Of a DNA stretch of 64,000 nt, positions 1 through 14,376 are shown piece by piece. Below the pieces are notes generated by a model. The model had not been told where the DNA came from and made no database searches. It saw nothing but the letters and a program-made list of their open reading frames with translations. The translations under genes were made by a program, and so were the position numbers. The DNA comes from Acanthochromis polyacanthus. Its lineage: Eukaryota; Chordata; Actinopteri; Pomacentridae. The stretch is from positions 29,152,482 through 29,216,481 of the forward strand of contig NC_067126.1 in the NCBI RefSeq assembly GCF_021347895.1, given 5' to 3'. Position 1 is the stretch's first letter, and each line of letters begins with the position of its first letter.

Positions 1-2017
1 GATAAATGGCCATCTGTTTGTCGAAAACACAGTGTGTGATACACTTGCAACAAATTAAAGTCCCAGCGTGTAAGATTTGAACATTTTTGGCTTTGGCAGC
101 TCTAGTGGCCGTGCTGGAAAAGACACTGTGGCTTCAGCGCTGCACAGAAACGCACCTCAACACAAACAGATCTGGCCTAGGGACACTGATGTGAAGGGCA
201 GACAGACGTGCATACTGTAGACTCTGTTATCTTTGAGATTATACAATTTTTCTACAAACACAACCATGTACTGCCAGGATATATGATCTAAGATGTAATC
301 AGCCTAAGTACTGCATAGAAGTGGCTGTAAACTGTACTGTTAGGTAGAGCTAGCGATGTCCTTGGTAGAATGAATAGCATTTTTTTATTAACATTGATCC
401 ATTTAGAACAAATCTAGCAGCAATGTGTGGTGGAACAAATGGAGATCTACTTCATCCAAAAACATTCAAAGATAAAAACGCAGATATTCTCTATTTATTT
501 TATGATCACTATATCACATAAAAAAGAACTATTTTTTTTTCTGCTTGTGAATTATAGCACTGTTTAACAGAATTTTGTTTTTGTCCAAAATTAATTAAAG
601 AGACAAACAATTGTCCATAAGATGACGTGTTTCTTTAATAGTAAAAACAGTAACTGCAGTTTATTTTTGACTCCAGCAACAAACAACATCCTGCTGCCAT
701 TTTGCCAGGTTCTGTTAGGTTCTGCATATTTTTTGTTTCTGTGCTGCTTACAAGAATTTTAAACCCAATGTTATCATGCATAAAGTGAGACTTTCTACTG
801 CTTTACTGATAGTGATCCTTCAGTTTCCCTTGAGCAGTCAGGTTCATTTTTACCAGTGAATCTGTGTACATATATACTCTAAATATGAAGGGTTTGCATT
901 AGCTGCTGGAGCTGGATTTCTTTCTATCATGTGACCACACTTCCACAATCGTCTAATTACACCTGAGTGAGTTTAATTCACAGATGAAGACTGTGAAATA
1001 TGGTTTGTTGGCTCAGAAAAAGCTAGTAGGTGGAACTTGTCATTGTGCATCGTCCCTGTTCTTGTGTTTGCTGTTCAGCCTGTTCAGCTTCAGGTGAACA
1101 AGGTTGTCGGCACTGAGGTCAGTAAAAATTTGGATTTTTGCCTCAGGCTTTTGTGGACAGTGGAGACACGTAGATTTGGACAATATAAATTTATCAGTGG
1201 ATAGTGGCAGCTTTCATGTTTAAATCACTGCATGTATAACACAGATTATACTTTCTGGTTATATCTTGACTTTTCTGGATTTTTATTTTATTGAGTTGTC
1301 CAAACATTTACACTCTTGTCTTCTACATACAGGAAATGTATCACAGCAGAGAATTACATATGTCTTGACAGAGAATGTGTCTATGATGTTATTTTGTCTC
1401 GTCTTGTCTTGCTTTTTCCTGGTTATTCTGTAACTCAAGGAATTCAATCATATTTGCAGCTGCCTGGTGCTGTGGTGGCCATGGCTGATGTTGCTGATTT
1501 AAACAGTGAGAATGGGCTGTTCGTGCCAGATGTCTTGCGCTCAGCAGTCCTAATACACAGCAAGACCTTTAATCCCTTCTATACTGTTAGTGCATCACAG
1601 AGATCATAGAAAAGCCTTAGCTGTGCGTGCGGAACAGCCTTAGTCCGACTGTTTCCCATAAGTTTCCGGGAATTGTATTATTTGTGTTTATCCTGCAGTG
1701 TCTTTTATTCAGTAATTATGTCTGTAATTCACTGATTTAAAGCCTCTCTGGTATTCTGACATCCTTCGCTCTGCTGTGTTTGCAGTTCATCGCTAAAAAT
1801 AATCATTATTTTAAGCTTCCTCAGTCCCAGAGAGGAAATTTGAGGATTGCATTTCTCTTTCTGGAAGTAATAGTCTACAGTTGTTATCATGTTTTTGCTA
1901 AAGGTGACTACAATTACATAAATGGATTTAACCGCTTTTCATTTTAATCAGCATTTCACTTTTGATATACATTATATATTAATTAACCCTTCTGTCTTTC
2001 TTGTTCTGTCTCTGCAG
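1..2017. other. Upstream or intronic DNA before the first map3k13 coding exon
   Basis: AT-rich sequence with no ORF showing recognisable protein similarity. A polypyrimidine tract and CAG acceptor end at 2017, just before the first map3k13 coding exon. At least part of this stretch is therefore probably a 5' intron, with any 5' UTR exon not identified. Short ORFs such as 1316-1609 lack splice-site context and family features, and I do not treat them as genes. Confidence 0.5.
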
Positions 2018-2084
2018 GTGACTTTCAGTATTCAGACAACCCACTGTGTTAGGACGTGTCCCTCTCATCATCACTGGGCAGCCC

Positions 2085-5000
2085 ATGCACATGCACGACA
2101 CCATGGGTAGCTCCCCCGAGGTGCTCTCGTGGACTTCTTGCCCTAGTCTGCTGGTGGGCAAGCTGAAGGAGGAGCTGAAACTCACTGTGGTTGGGGACGC
2201 CATGAAGAAATCAAACTCGCCCAATTCCCAACCTCAGCCTCCTCAGGCTCCTCTCTCTAATTTACCTCCTCAGATTATCACAGACCTCGCCCCGCCGACA
2301 CACCTGCCCGTTCCCCTGCAGACGCTGCAGACTCCTGGTCAGGATGAGGAGTCTGTGTTGGGAGGTATTAGCCCAGCGAACACGGTTTTGAGTGTGGACT
2401 CCACACGGAGCGAAGGCGGACACTTTGACAACAGCGTGTTGCAGCTGCAGGAACAAGAGCACGAGGAAGCCGGGTCGCCGGCGTCCTGTGAACATGGAGG
2501 GTGTGGCAGTGGCATGGACGAACAGACAGGAGACGGGGACTGTCCCGTGGACCACAATGGAGAGGGGAGACCGAGCCACCCGCATCACCCTGATGACATC
2601 AAGCTGCACTTCCAGAGAGCAGGGCCTGGATCAGGGGGCTTCTTGGAGGGACTGTTTGGTTGTCTTCGGCCTGTCTGGAACATCATTGGGAAGACGTACT
2701 CGACTGAATACAAGCTACAGCAGCAAGGTTAGCTCTGGGTTTCACCTCTCTGCTTGGCATTATGTTAACAAGCTAAGTCCTCTGAGTTTACTTCAAGTGT
2801 CACTGCCTCTTTAAGACTTCTCAGACACAAACTAAACATTCCTTCCTGCTTCTCCTAATGTATTCGGAAGCTGTAATTGAATAGTCATTCTTAGCTTCAC
2901 CATATTGCCGTTGTGAGTGAAGCTGCACAGCTGTCAGTTTGAATTGAGGTCACAGTAAAGGTAGACTCACCTTGCTGCAGGGCTGCCTGTGCAGGATGGA
3001 CACGCAGGCTACAGGATACAAGCCGAGGTCAGACAGAACTGGGCTAGGGTGTGTGGTTGGTCAGCCTCGCAGTGGGTTAGAGGTTTTAGCAGCACAGCTT
3101 CTCCTCTGCATTCTCTTTCCAAAACCACATAACGAGGACGGTAGAGCAGATGACTCACTGTTTGAATATCTAAGACATTTATAGCTTCTTGCACTTGGCT
3201 TTAGGTTTGTTTTTTCTCAATATGGCGTAGTGATACAAATACTAGTGTTTACTTTGTGAGTTGTTGCTGTGTTACGTAGTTGTACCTTTGATAAATACTA
3301 TTCCTCTGAGTTACCAGGTTCAAAAAGGAAAGATAAGACTGGAAAAGATTCAGCACATTGTGGTTTGTAACACTGGTTTTCCTTCTGGATAGAGTTTCAC
3401 TTTGTAAAGAAGTAGTTGAACGTTTCAGTTTGTTTGTGCCTTAAACCTGCAAGTTATAACATGTTAATTAGTGAGAGTAGGCAGATTTTGTTTCCTTCTG
3501 TTTCCAGCCTTTATGTGAAGCCTCTCAAGTCGTACTTATGCAGATTTGAGAGTAGTATGAGGGTATCAATATTTAGCAAATGCACGTCTGAAGAGAAAAT
3601 GAGACAGCAGACAGACATAAAACATCCTAAATATCATATTTACGTCACAAAGTTACAGGATATAGTTGTCATATTGATGAAATGCAATTTCCCTGATTTC
3701 CAGACATGTGGGAGGTTCCGTTTGAGGAGATTTCAGAGTTGCAGTGGCTGGGCAGCGGCGCACAGGGAGCTGTCTTCTTGGGAAAGTTCCGCTCTGAGGA
3801 GGTGGCCATTAAGAAAGTGCGAGAGCAGAAGGAGACGGACATTAAACACTTGCGAAAACTGAAGCATCCCAATATCATCAGCTTCAAGTAAGTCTGCAAC
3901 CTGCTGCCCTTCTGTGTTATCTGATGTTGGCTCGTTGTTGTCAGCTATAGAAGCTATGATGGAGTCCCTGTTTTCATGGTCGAGAGGCACCGAGTTTGTG
4001 TTTGTATTTAAATGTGTTTTCCTCTGTCCCAGGGGTGTGTGCACCCAGGCACCTTGCTACTGCATCATCATGGAGTACTGTGCACAGGGCCAGCTGTATG
4101 AGGTGCTGAGGGCAGGGAGGAAAGTGACCCCCAGACTGCTGGTGGACTGGGCCTCGGGCATCGCCAGCGGCATGAACTACCTACACCTGCACAAGATCAT
4201 CCACAGAGATCTCAAGTCTCCCAAGTAAGCTTCCTGATTAGCTAATATTGTCTGACAAAAACCTTTGTTTCACCTTGAAAGACTAATGACATAGGAGGAT
4301 CACTGGGATCAAATTTTAAAAATATTGCTGTATGTATTTATTGGAAAGAAGCTAACGGTTTCCTGGTTAGTTAAGTCATGCAGCAGCACATGCATGCAGT
4401 CGTCACACTCTTAAAAGCTGATCTAGAAAGCCCCGTGAAAAAGCTCAGCAGCTTTGGTCAAAAATTCTGAAACCACGGCAGCAACAACAATTCATCCTTT
4501 CAGGCCTAGAGAGTCTGACATTAACTCAAATGTCACTTTTCAAAATGACTAAAACCTAGTTGTCTTTTAAGAGTAAGACAAAGTGTTCTGTCACTCTTGT
4601 TCTCCTGCCTCGTCCTCTGCACACTGTAGCCCTGTTCCTCTAATCAATATCATCATGCCGCAGCACTGCCAAACACTGTATTAGTCAGCAGAATGATAGC
4701 AGGCTGAATGTGCTGGAAAGGTCACTCTCATTTGGCTAATGGGGTGATTCAGATGCCGAAATGTGCTTCTGTAACAGCAGAGTCTTTTTGGCTTAAAGAC
4801 TGATTCTAAGTGCTACAAAAAAGCTCATACCCCTTAAAACCAGTAGAATTTTACAGACAAAACTTCATCATCAGTCTGAATGGTCTGACCCAGGTCAGTT
4901 TACCCCATAATGTTGATGCTGCCTGGCTTTGATATGGCTTTGTCTGCTTTTTTTTTTTCAAAACTAAATGTTTTCTGTGTGTGTGTTTTAGTGTTTTGGT

Positions 5001-8000
5001 CACCCACAGCGACACTGTGAAAATCTCTGACTTTGGAACGTCCAAAGAGCTCAGTGACAAAAGTACAAAGATGTCCTTTGCGGGAACAGTGGCATGGATG
5101 GCTCCAGAAGTGATAAGAAATGAGCCTGTGTCTGAAAAAGTAGACATCTGGTGAGTAGTAACACGCCATTTGTTTGAAAAAAATGTTTAAGGAAATGCTG
5201 ATATTTTAAGAGTCATTGGGTGATTTTGCCATAGTTTTGATGAGACCTGTCTATCTTTATTTTTGCGTTGCAGGTCATTTGGTGTTGTGTTATGGGAACT
5301 GCTTACCGGAGAGATTCCCTACAAAGATGTTGACTCTTCTGCCATCATTTGGGGTGTTGGCAGTAACAGTCTTCACCTTCCTGTTCCCTCCACCTGCCCA
5401 GACGGGTTTAAAATCCTTATGAAGCAAACATGGTGAGTATCCATATAACTTAACTCTAATATTCACATGTTAAGTGAAAATAAACATCTTTGCCCACCAC
5501 ACCTATGAAAGGTTTGAGTGTTTTTGTGCTACATTTATCCTCCTTGATTCCAGGCAAGGCAAGCCCAGGAATCGGCCTTCTTTTCGTCAGATTCTCCTAC
5601 ATCTCGACATTGCCTCTGCTGATGTTCTAGGAGCTCCTCAGGAGACCTACTTCAAGTCTCAGGTTCAGACTTTGAGCAATGTGAACAAATCACTTTTACT
5701 CTGTAAACGTCACAGTGAGCCATACGCTGCTTTTTTCAAGATATATTTGATTTGGTATGCAGTGGAAAAAAACACTACAAAACCCTGTATTTTTATGTTT
5801 ATTTGCTTGAGGTAATATTGTTTTCCCCACCATACCGTTGATAGCACTCAGCATTTTTGACTGTGTCTATCCACATTGCAGGCCGAATGGAGGGAGGAAG
5901 TGAAGAAGCATTTTGAGAAGATCAAAAGCGAAGGCACTTGCATCCACAGGCTGGACGAGGAGCTGATCAGACGCAGGAGGGATGAACTCAGGTGTGTTAG
6001 CAAAGAGAGCACGAGAGATCATCAAAGTGATAGTAAACATGTTGCCTGCTCATAGGAGACAGTCAGACCTGCTGCTGATTTGTGCAGAAGTTTTTTGGAG
6101 TGAACATTTGGCTTCGTTATCTGTACCGCCTCAGGCATGCACTGGACATCCGGGAGCATTATGAGAGGAAACTGGAGAGAGCCAACAACCTCTACATGGA
6201 GCTCAGCGCCATCATGCTGCAGCTGGAAGTCCGAGAGAAGGAACTGATGAAGTATGTAGATAAACATTTTATCACAGAAGCCATGGTTGTGCTTTACTTT
6301 CGTTCTGCTTCTTTCCTCGTGGTCGGGATTTACCAGTTGCCACTTCACCACTATTTTCTCCTTCTCAGATGCTTTTCCAGTAACAGATACTTTAGTGATG
6401 CTTCACAACACAACTGAAAGAATGTTCAGCTTTAGAACAACAGAAGCTTTTCACAAGAACAATGGGGCAGTTTGAAAAATATCACATTTGTTTTTTAGAA
6501 AGCCTTTTTACCTTTCATTTTTACTTCTTAGAATCTTGTTTGTACTCAAGACAGAAATAAATGAAAGTCTCTCTGGGTGTCATGATTTCTCTTCACCAGC
6601 TTTTTCCACCTTACTTATTTACTGTGTTCTAGAAGTTGGATTAATGGGAGCATAAATCTTTGTAGAAGATGAAAGTAACCAGTGTTTGGTATTATGTAAC
6701 TACAAACTAATTCTGCTGTCACTGTAGGAGAGAGCAAGCAGTGGAGAAGAAGTATCCCGGGACCTACAAGCGTCACCTGGTCCGACCAATTGTCAGGTCC
6801 AACGCTGTAGAGAAGCTCATCAAGAAGAAAGGAAGCATTTCACATAAACCTGGCATGCCTCCTACCAAAAGGTCAGAGCTTGAGCTAACTAACCAGCTAT
6901 CTGTCAAAGATAATCCATGTTTCATCTGTTATATACCAATTAGTATTTAGATTCGTCTAGACAGGATCTGCAGGCAGCTGAGACACTTATCTAGTGACAG
7001 CTATTAGTACAGTAAGATCAGTTATTACTTGCTCTGATAAGTTTCACTTGAAGAAATACAAGGACAATGGAATTAACTTAGATACGCTAAATTTATGCTG
7101 CCAAATGTGATTAATTTCTTACAGGCCAGACTTGCTTCGCTCTGATGGCATCCCCAGCGTTGACCCTCTCCCTTCCCCCTCACCTCTGTCTGCCAGCCCA
7201 AAGGTCTCCACGCCTCCTGGCAAAGCCCGCTACCGAAGCAAGCCTCGTCACCGCCGCGCCAACAGCAAAGGCAGCCACAGTGAGTTCTCCGCCGTGCTAA
7301 AACCTGTCATTGGGGCACCGGAGGACACCCAGTCTCTCCAGGAGCAGACGTTCCACCATCACCACCATCACCACCACCACCTCCCACCCACCGAGGGGCC
7401 ATTTCTCCCCCTGAAAGGTCGTGAGGAGGCTGTTGTCAACTGTGCCAACAACCTGCGCTACTTCGGCCCCGCTGCCGCCCTCCGTAGCCCCCAGACTGAT
7501 CACATGCAGCGCCGTGTTTCTGGCTCCAGCCCTGACCTTATTTCCACTGCTATGGATGCAGACACGCGACAACGGACTTCATCCACCAGCTCCAATCCTG
7601 TACCAGGTGCTGGTGCTGGTTCTTTATGTCCCTGCTGCCAGGCTCACCCCTTCCCCGGCTGCCTACACTGTCAGGAGACCCCTCCTGCATCAAACCACCC
7701 AGAGTTGCCCCATTACTCCTTGCTTAACACCCAAGAAACCACCCAGTCTTCTTCAGGGGTGCCCAACAAAGATACAGCCTCGGATGGAGAGGGAACAAAG
7801 AAGACTGAGCCACAAGAACAGGATGCGTCCCAACAGACACACACCCTGCCCACTGCGCTGCCCCGCACTCTCAGGCCGCTCAGGAAGGTGAGTGCAATCG
7901 GCAGCCAAACATCAGCGAGTGTGTGATGTGTGTTTGTGTTAAAGGAACTCTTTGACAGCTGCAATTGCTTCTCTTGCAGGGTGGTGATGAGTCATCTGAA

Positions 8001-10070
8001 GAAGAAGAGGGAGAGGTGGATAGTGAAGTGGAGTTTCCAAGGAGACAGAGGTAAAATGCAGTTGGTCATTTAGTTTACAAGCTTGACATCAAACTACGTT
8101 GCAAAGCTGTTACATCATCTGGTGCAACAAAAGAAAATAATCTTTACCACATCTTAACCAAAATATTGACAAATCCCAAATGTAGTGAACTAAATGTGAA
8201 CCACTAGTCTACAGGGTGAATGCTGAAAGAAATCAGCTTCAAGAAGATTCATTTTTCCTCTGCTCCCACACAGACCTCATCGCTGCATGAGCAGCTTCCA
8301 GTCCTACTCCACCTTCAGTTCAGAGAACCTGTCAGTGTCTGACGGGGAGGAGGGGAACACCAGTGACCACTCACACAGCGGACCCCTGGAGAGGATGAGC
8401 GCCAGTCAGGAGGAGCACCTGGATGAGCTGCTGTCGCACACACCAGACATCCCCATTGACATCTCCACCCAGTCAGACGGCCTCTCTGACAAGGAGTGTG
8501 CTGTCCGCAGAGTGAAGACACAGATCTCACTGGGAAAACTGTGCTCTGATGAACACAGCTATGAGGTCAGTGCTGTGGATGTGTGTGGATTTCTAGCTGT
8601 GTTTGCAGTGTAGCTCTTGTGATGGCAAATGTCTGTCTGGCAGTTAGTCTGTCCATTACTTTGTCCTGACAGATTTCAACAGCTTTGAAAAAAATCATAT
8701 TCTCAAAGACGTTTGTAGTTCCGGACCATATATTCTACTGATTTTAACACTCTGAACCTCAAACCTTTTCTGAGCTTTTCTTTGTCACTCACTGTGGGTT
8801 CATTTACACTTCACTATAAAGCCCTGCACCTCTATGGAAACAACACAACCATGTAAACCAACCAAGTAAAGAGCACTCAAAATGTGTTTTGTGCAGTATA
8901 ATAACGTTATAATGCCATAAATCTATTTTTTTTTTAAATGAAACAGGTAGTTTTTTTAGTTTTATTTTATAAAATTTGAAAAAAAAATGTAATCAACAGG
9001 CACACATTTTTCCGAGTACCCCAAAGTGTTACAGGTATTGGAAATAATGATGGCTATGTACATACTATAGATATTTTACCATTTAGATTTATTATGTTTC
9101 CATACTTGTCCCCTATCTGCTCTGTGTAAATGCAGCCTGCAGTTCATCTGAACAATCCCTGAATTTTTGTCACGTGAGTGTTGGTTACAGCCGAGTCACT
9201 AATGACTATCTGGTTGCACGAAGGAGCAAAATGTTTTTCATTTCTTTACGTGCTGCAGTGAAATGTCACAATTTTAAGCTTGGATGTATGTGGTCAACTT
9301 TTTCAATGGAGTGGTCAAATAATGTCAGAAAATTGAAAATTAATTTCTTACCTATGTTTTTACAGTTTCTGGCTCAGGTAAATAGTATATATTTTATGCA
9401 TTTAAAAAAAAGACAACACGCTTCTCAAGTAGATTATTTTCAAACAAGACAGGGTCATGAAAAATACTTGTGAAACAATCTCATAAGCTTCAGCAGTACT
9501 TTGTGTTTTTGTGTAAATCTGCAGATGTTAGCTAACACACAAAACTATAATTGTGAATGTGGCAAGCATTGTACCTACTTATTATCAGTGTGTAAATGTC
9601 TTCTTTATACAGACCAAATTATTATTCAATTTGCAGCATAAATACAGAAACGCAATCAGTATTCGTGTGTGATCAGGTCAGTAAAACCTGCCACTTTGAT
9701 GATAAATGAAAGCACTTTATAGTAATGTGGTTTTATTGTAGTTACTATAGATAAAAGGAGAAAAGCCTGAACAAGCAGGACTGTCATTACTTTACATTTA
9801 CAAGAAACACCAATATTCATTTTTAATGTTTGTACAGTATCACACCCATCACACAATGCACAGAAAGATGGATTGCGGCTTTGTTCATTTATAAATGGTA
9901 GATAATAAAGCCATGCCTGATCGTGAATCTTTGTTAATGTTTCTGTGCATTTTCTTGTTTTCTCTTAGAACCCGCTCCAGTTCGGGGACTCGGACTGTGA
10001 TTCATCAGAAGCCGAGTGCTCCGATGCCACAATTAGAAACAACAAAGTCGGGGCTCCTTCCTCGTGGTGA
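2085..10070 (+). CDS. map3k13: Mitogen-activated protein kinase kinase kinase 13 (LZK)
   Basis: Mixed-lineage MAP3K that phosphorylates MKK4/MKK7 to drive JNK signalling, known in axon-injury responses. Thirteen coding exons join in phase: 2085-2727, 3704-3887, 4033-4224, 4992-5150, 5274-5432, 5554-5662, 5882-5991, 6135-6251, 6728-6871, 7125-7887, 7980-8050, 8274-8565, 9969-10070. They give 3045 nt, or 1014 residues (human about 966). The LZK-type block [20 protein letters not shown] sits before the kinase. The kinase shows glycine loop [16 protein letters not shown] lysine, HRDLKSPN catalytic loop (split by an intron), DFG, and APE. Leucine-zipper heptads follow ([30 protein letters not shown]), then the acidic [15 protein letters not shown] patch and a C-terminus ending VGAPSSW. 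The frame is closed by TGA at 2019, so translation starts at ATG 2085, 2091 or 2103. ATG 2103 has the best Kozak context (ACCATGG). The nine-His run near 7352 looks lineage-specific. MAP3K12 is less likely given the N-terminal block. Confidence 0.95.
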
Positions 10071-13000
10071 AACTCGCCCCAGGGCTCAGCTCTGTTTTTG
10101 CCTGGAGGGCCGTCATATTCCACTCTGCTCCGCAGAAAACACAGCAATAAGAGGACATCATTGTAAACAAAGCTCCCTATCGCAAAGTCCAATGTAATCT
10201 CTCCCAGAATCCCCCTTCCCCTTCCTCCATAAAACCCCACCCCTCCTCATCGAGCACAGCATCCAGGCAACCCATGGCAGGGATTCCCTTTTGAATGATA
10301 ATGTACAGTAGATAGTTTAACATTCATAATTTATTTTTGTCTGAGTTTTGAAGGAAAATTCAGGACCTCTGTAAGTTTTCTGATCTGAACAGAGAAAAAA
10401 AATGACATTTTGAAACTAAGCATGGGCTACATGTGTGCTGGGAAGAGACTAAGACTGGGTAAGGATGATAATGAGAGACAAAATGCGTTAAAGCGTTGAT
10501 GTATTGGAGGCGGACAGCCAACAGTGGGGAGTCGCACAGCTGCAATAGTCGGTCTCTCAGGTGAGTGACCCAGACCAGGAGCGTCACTACAAGCCTTTAT
10601 CTGGCTGCCGTTGCTTTCAACATATTGCTGTCTTGGAAGGAAATCCCCAAACAACAAGCAATCTCTCTTACCACAGTTCAACCAACCTGCTTTACTATGA
10701 GTTTACAGCGCCGAGCCCCAGTACCCCACCTCTTCCACTTCCATTCCGTCCCCTCTATGGCTAACATGGGGAACAAGGAGCTCATGGAAAACAGCGTGAA
10801 CACCAGCATGAACAACCTGCCTCGCAACCGGACTTTCTCCCTCGCTAAAACCACCGTACGTGTCTCATCGTCGGAATCCCCCCATAGCTGTCAAAGCATG
10901 CCCCGTGCAGCTTGCAAAAAACGCAAAAGCTGCCCAAAGACTGCATGAAGTGGACAAACTAGAGATGAAGACTCAGCTGACAGCTAAGGAAAAAACAAAA
11001 AAACCTCTTCCTCTCTGAACCTGCTCATCTCTACGACACGTCATCATCATTCGCAATCAGATGTCACTACCAGACGGAGTTATCTGTATGTGTGTGGGTG
11101 TGAGTGGACACAAAGCCCCCTCCTCTCCATTTGACATTACAGTTTCAAGTCTCATCTCAGGATTGTTCGAGGACTGTGAAACTGGACAGGACCAATTATT
11201 GTGTGAAGGAATGTTCTTTGAGTGGCACATGTTATGGACCATGCAGGAATATTTGAAAAAGGTCTTACAGATAGCCTTGATGTTCAACCCTTTATTGCTG
11301 TAACGGACATTATTGTAATGTCGAGACCGTTTTAGTCGCGTTCCAGGTGCAGTATCCCATTTCTTGAAATCACTAGGTCCAGCGTGTCCCATATACCATT
11401 TTCTAGCAGGGTAATTTATACTGTCTGATGCATAATGTTCAAGAATGCTACTTATTTTCTGTGCTGTTGCAACTAGGACAGCAATAATATAAGTTGGCAC
11501 TCAGGTGAGGAAGAAGGTGCTCGCTCAGGATCGGGGTTGTCTAGCTGGCTAGACACAGTGACTGGTGGCTAGAGGAGAGCAGCAAGTTTATTATAGAGGC
11601 TATATTTTTAAAATTGTCCCTTTTTTTAATGGACTTGCCTTCGCGGGGTTTGATGCTCAGGTTTTGTGTTGAAGATCAAGAGCCCGAGCAATATCAGCAG
11701 CCACTAGATGGTGACAGTTACACAGACTTATTTTGCCTTGTGTTATGTAAATGTCCTGGCACCATCTCACTAGTTTTTTAAACACATCAAGCTGATTTAT
11801 CAGATGTTTCCCCCCAGTAACCATCCGAGTCCTAGAATCCCAGCAATATTACTTTTTTTCATCTGGTTGTCTTTGAAAAGGGATACTGCATCTGTGAGAG
11901 CTCTATTTTTCTTTAGCCCTGTTTGTCATCTACCTTGCTGATGTTGCAGTTGGGAAAAAAAAAACAGTCAGCCAGGGTTGAATCTACCAATAACGATTTC
12001 AAGATGTCAGACGGCTGAGATTCTGTGTGAGGAACATAAGCCAGAGACAAGGCCACGGAGCATTAAGCTGCTCTTGGCTTCCAGCGACCTCATCTCAGTG
12101 TTACTCCTGTATATAAACATCTGTAAATGTAATGTGACCCGTTTTTTGTCCTCTCTCTGTAACGTACCGCACAGCTCTGGCAAGGCCTCGCACTTCTGTC
12201 ACTCGTGACCAGCTGACTGGTTGAAAATGAGCAGGAAATTCTTTAATCTACACTACATCAGTATTGAACACTGCAGGGGAGGGTATGAGTCGTAAAGCCG
12301 AGTAGCACAAGGTGAATCTAAAACTGTACTGATGGGTAAATGACCTTTTGCTCGAGAGCTTTGGAAAGGCTTCCATCTGATACTGAAAACAGCTGCTGCC
12401 TTTCCTCGAGCCTCCGTCTACCTTCTTCATTCTTGTTTACGTACGTGTGAAATAACCTAGTGTATCGTAATGACTGGGTAATCCGATCAAGCTGTTAATA
12501 ACGTTGTCTTTCTGGCATATATCCTGTGAAGTATGATTGTGGTGAAGTTTTAATTTAATTTTATTTTTTTTCTTTGTAGCTGGCCTACATGATTATTGAA
12601 TTAATTTATTTTTTGAATGACTGGTAAGATGTAGTGTTCTTTTTAATTTCGGCAGCTTCAGAAATGTCATGACCTATAATTTCTCCTGAAAAGTATTATT
12701 TAAAGGAAGCACAATGAAGTGGTATAGGAAGAGGACAGTATTTATATGGTAGAACAAAAGCATCGTCATATCATTTGACCCTGCAGGGGACCATTCATTG
12801 TTTAGATGATTATTATTGCGGGTGAAGTATTGAATTAGCAGACTTGACATCAGTAATTAGCAACGTCAAGCGTTCCCATCATAAGCTGCTAAGAATCACC
12901 TCCAACCGTAAGTCAGTCAGTGGACTGTCACAGCAGGGTAAATGAGATGTTAAGCCTGAAGGCACGTGTGATGCCGATTTCTCTACTTCTGCGGTGATCC

Positions 13001-13405
13001 TTTTCTTTTCAGTTTTAAACAAAAAAAAATACCATTTACTTACATCTGAACTTCTGTGAAACTGTCTCTCTAACTGTGGACATCATGTTGCCTCATCCCT
13101 TGTATCAGACATCTGTTTCTTTGTTACTCTCATTTCCAGCTCCCTTTCATGTCAGATGGCATTATGATCAACCAATCCTGTCAGTTTCCTGTATTATTCA
13201 GTGTACAGTGCAATGAGTATCTGGGAGAATAAAATCAGAGCAAACAACTGCATGGAATAAATGCTGATGTACTGTACCCAAACACTGCGGTCATTGCCGT
13301 TTTTTTTTTTACTCTGCACACAAGTTAATTGATAGAACAAGTTTAAAAAATGACGTATAGTCATATTTAGAATCAAATCATTTCACATAATTTGTAAAAA
13401 ACTGT
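10071..13405. other. map3k13 3' region and intergenic DNA
   Basis: Starts with the presumed map3k13 3' UTR. An ORF at 10565-10948 is relatively GC-rich, but I cannot match it to a family or see splice support, so I do not call it a gene. The rest is AT-rich single-copy-looking DNA in which I recognise nothing. Confidence 0.5.
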
Positions 13406-13519
13406 AGACTGGCGACCTGTCCAGGGTGTCCCCTGCCTTCGCCCGAGTCAGCTGGATAGGCTCCAGCACCCCCCGCGACCCTAGTGAGGATAAAGCGGTG
13501 TATAGAGAATGGATGGATG
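13406..13519 (+). repeat. SINE 3' fragment (tRNA-derived SINE family, copy 1)
   Basis: Matches the 3' portion of the longer copy at 14822-15195, from GACTGGCGACCTGTCCAGGG through GATAAAGCGGTGTATAGAG to a short ATGG repeat. Only the 3' end is present, consistent with 5' truncation during retrotransposition. Confidence 0.8.
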
Positions 13520-13606
13520 TAAAAAAATGTATGAACAATGCAATACTTTCTTGTTTCCTTTCTTTTTTGTCGTGTGTTTTGGCATACATGTGTGCACTGC
13601 AATATA

Positions 13607-14215
13607 CAGTGGGTACGGAAAGTATTCAGACCCCTTGAAAGTTTTCACTCTCTGTGTCATTGCAGCCATTTGCCAAAATCAAAAAAGTTCATTTTATTTC
13701 TCATTAATGTACACTCGGCACCCCATCTTGACAGAAAAAAACAGAAATGTAGAAATTTTTGCAAATTTATTAAAAAAGAAAACCTGAAATATCACATGGT
13801 CAGAAGTATTCAGACCCTGTGCAGCGACATTCATATTTAACTCACATGCTGTCCATTTCTTCTGATCCTCCTTAAGATGGTTCTGCTTCTTTATTGGAGT
13901 CCAGCTGTGTTTAATTAAACTGACTGGACTTGATTAGGAAAGGCACACACCTGTCTATATAAGACCTTACAGCTCACAGTGCATGTCAGAGCAAATGAGA
14001 ATCATGAGGTCGAAGGAACTGCCCAAGGAGCTCAGAGACAGAATTGTGGCAAGGCACAGATCTGGCCAAGGTTACAAAAGAATTTCTGCAGCACTCAAGG
14101 TTCCTAAGAGCACAGTGGCCTCCATTATCCTCAAATGGAAGCAGTTTGGGACGACCACAACTTTTCCTAGACCTGGCCGTCCAGCCAAACTGAGCAATGG
14201 TGGGAGAAGAGCCTT
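13607..14215 (+). mobile_element. Truncated Tc1-like DNA transposon, 5' end plus N-terminal transposase
   Basis: Preceded by TA (13605-13606), the element starts CAGTGGGTACGG and has the internal direct repeat AGTATTCAGACCC near 13620 and 13806, the IR/DR layout of long-TIR Tc1-like elements. A transposase ORF opens at ATG 13983 with a paired helix-turn-helix N-terminus (LPKELRDRIVARHRSGQGYK, then a GRP-type linker PRPGRPAK). Similarity ends near 14215. The catalytic DDE domain and the right inverted repeat are missing, so the copy is dead. It belongs to a different Tc1 family from the element at 61324-62957. Confidence 0.85.
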
Positions 14216-14376
14216 GGCGTAGAGCAGGCGGTACAACAATGACGTAACAAAGAAATAGGGATAAATATATACACAAATCTAGAGCACGTAATATAGGAAT
14301 AAAAATAAAAAAGAGAGAAAATAAGACAAAAAACACAGCTTAGTAACATACTGGTGCGAGCTCATTTTTACCTCAA

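Noticed and set aside
1316..1609. 97-codon ORF before map3k13
   Set aside because: No recognisable domain and AT-rich non-coding composition around it.
10565..10948. ORF in the map3k13 3' region as a possible extra gene
   Set aside because: No family motif, no splice-site support and no clear promoter. It fits a chance ORF in a GC-richer 3' UTR.
13983..14222. Functional small helix-turn-helix protein
   Set aside because: It is the N-terminal fragment of a Tc1-like transposase inside a truncated element.
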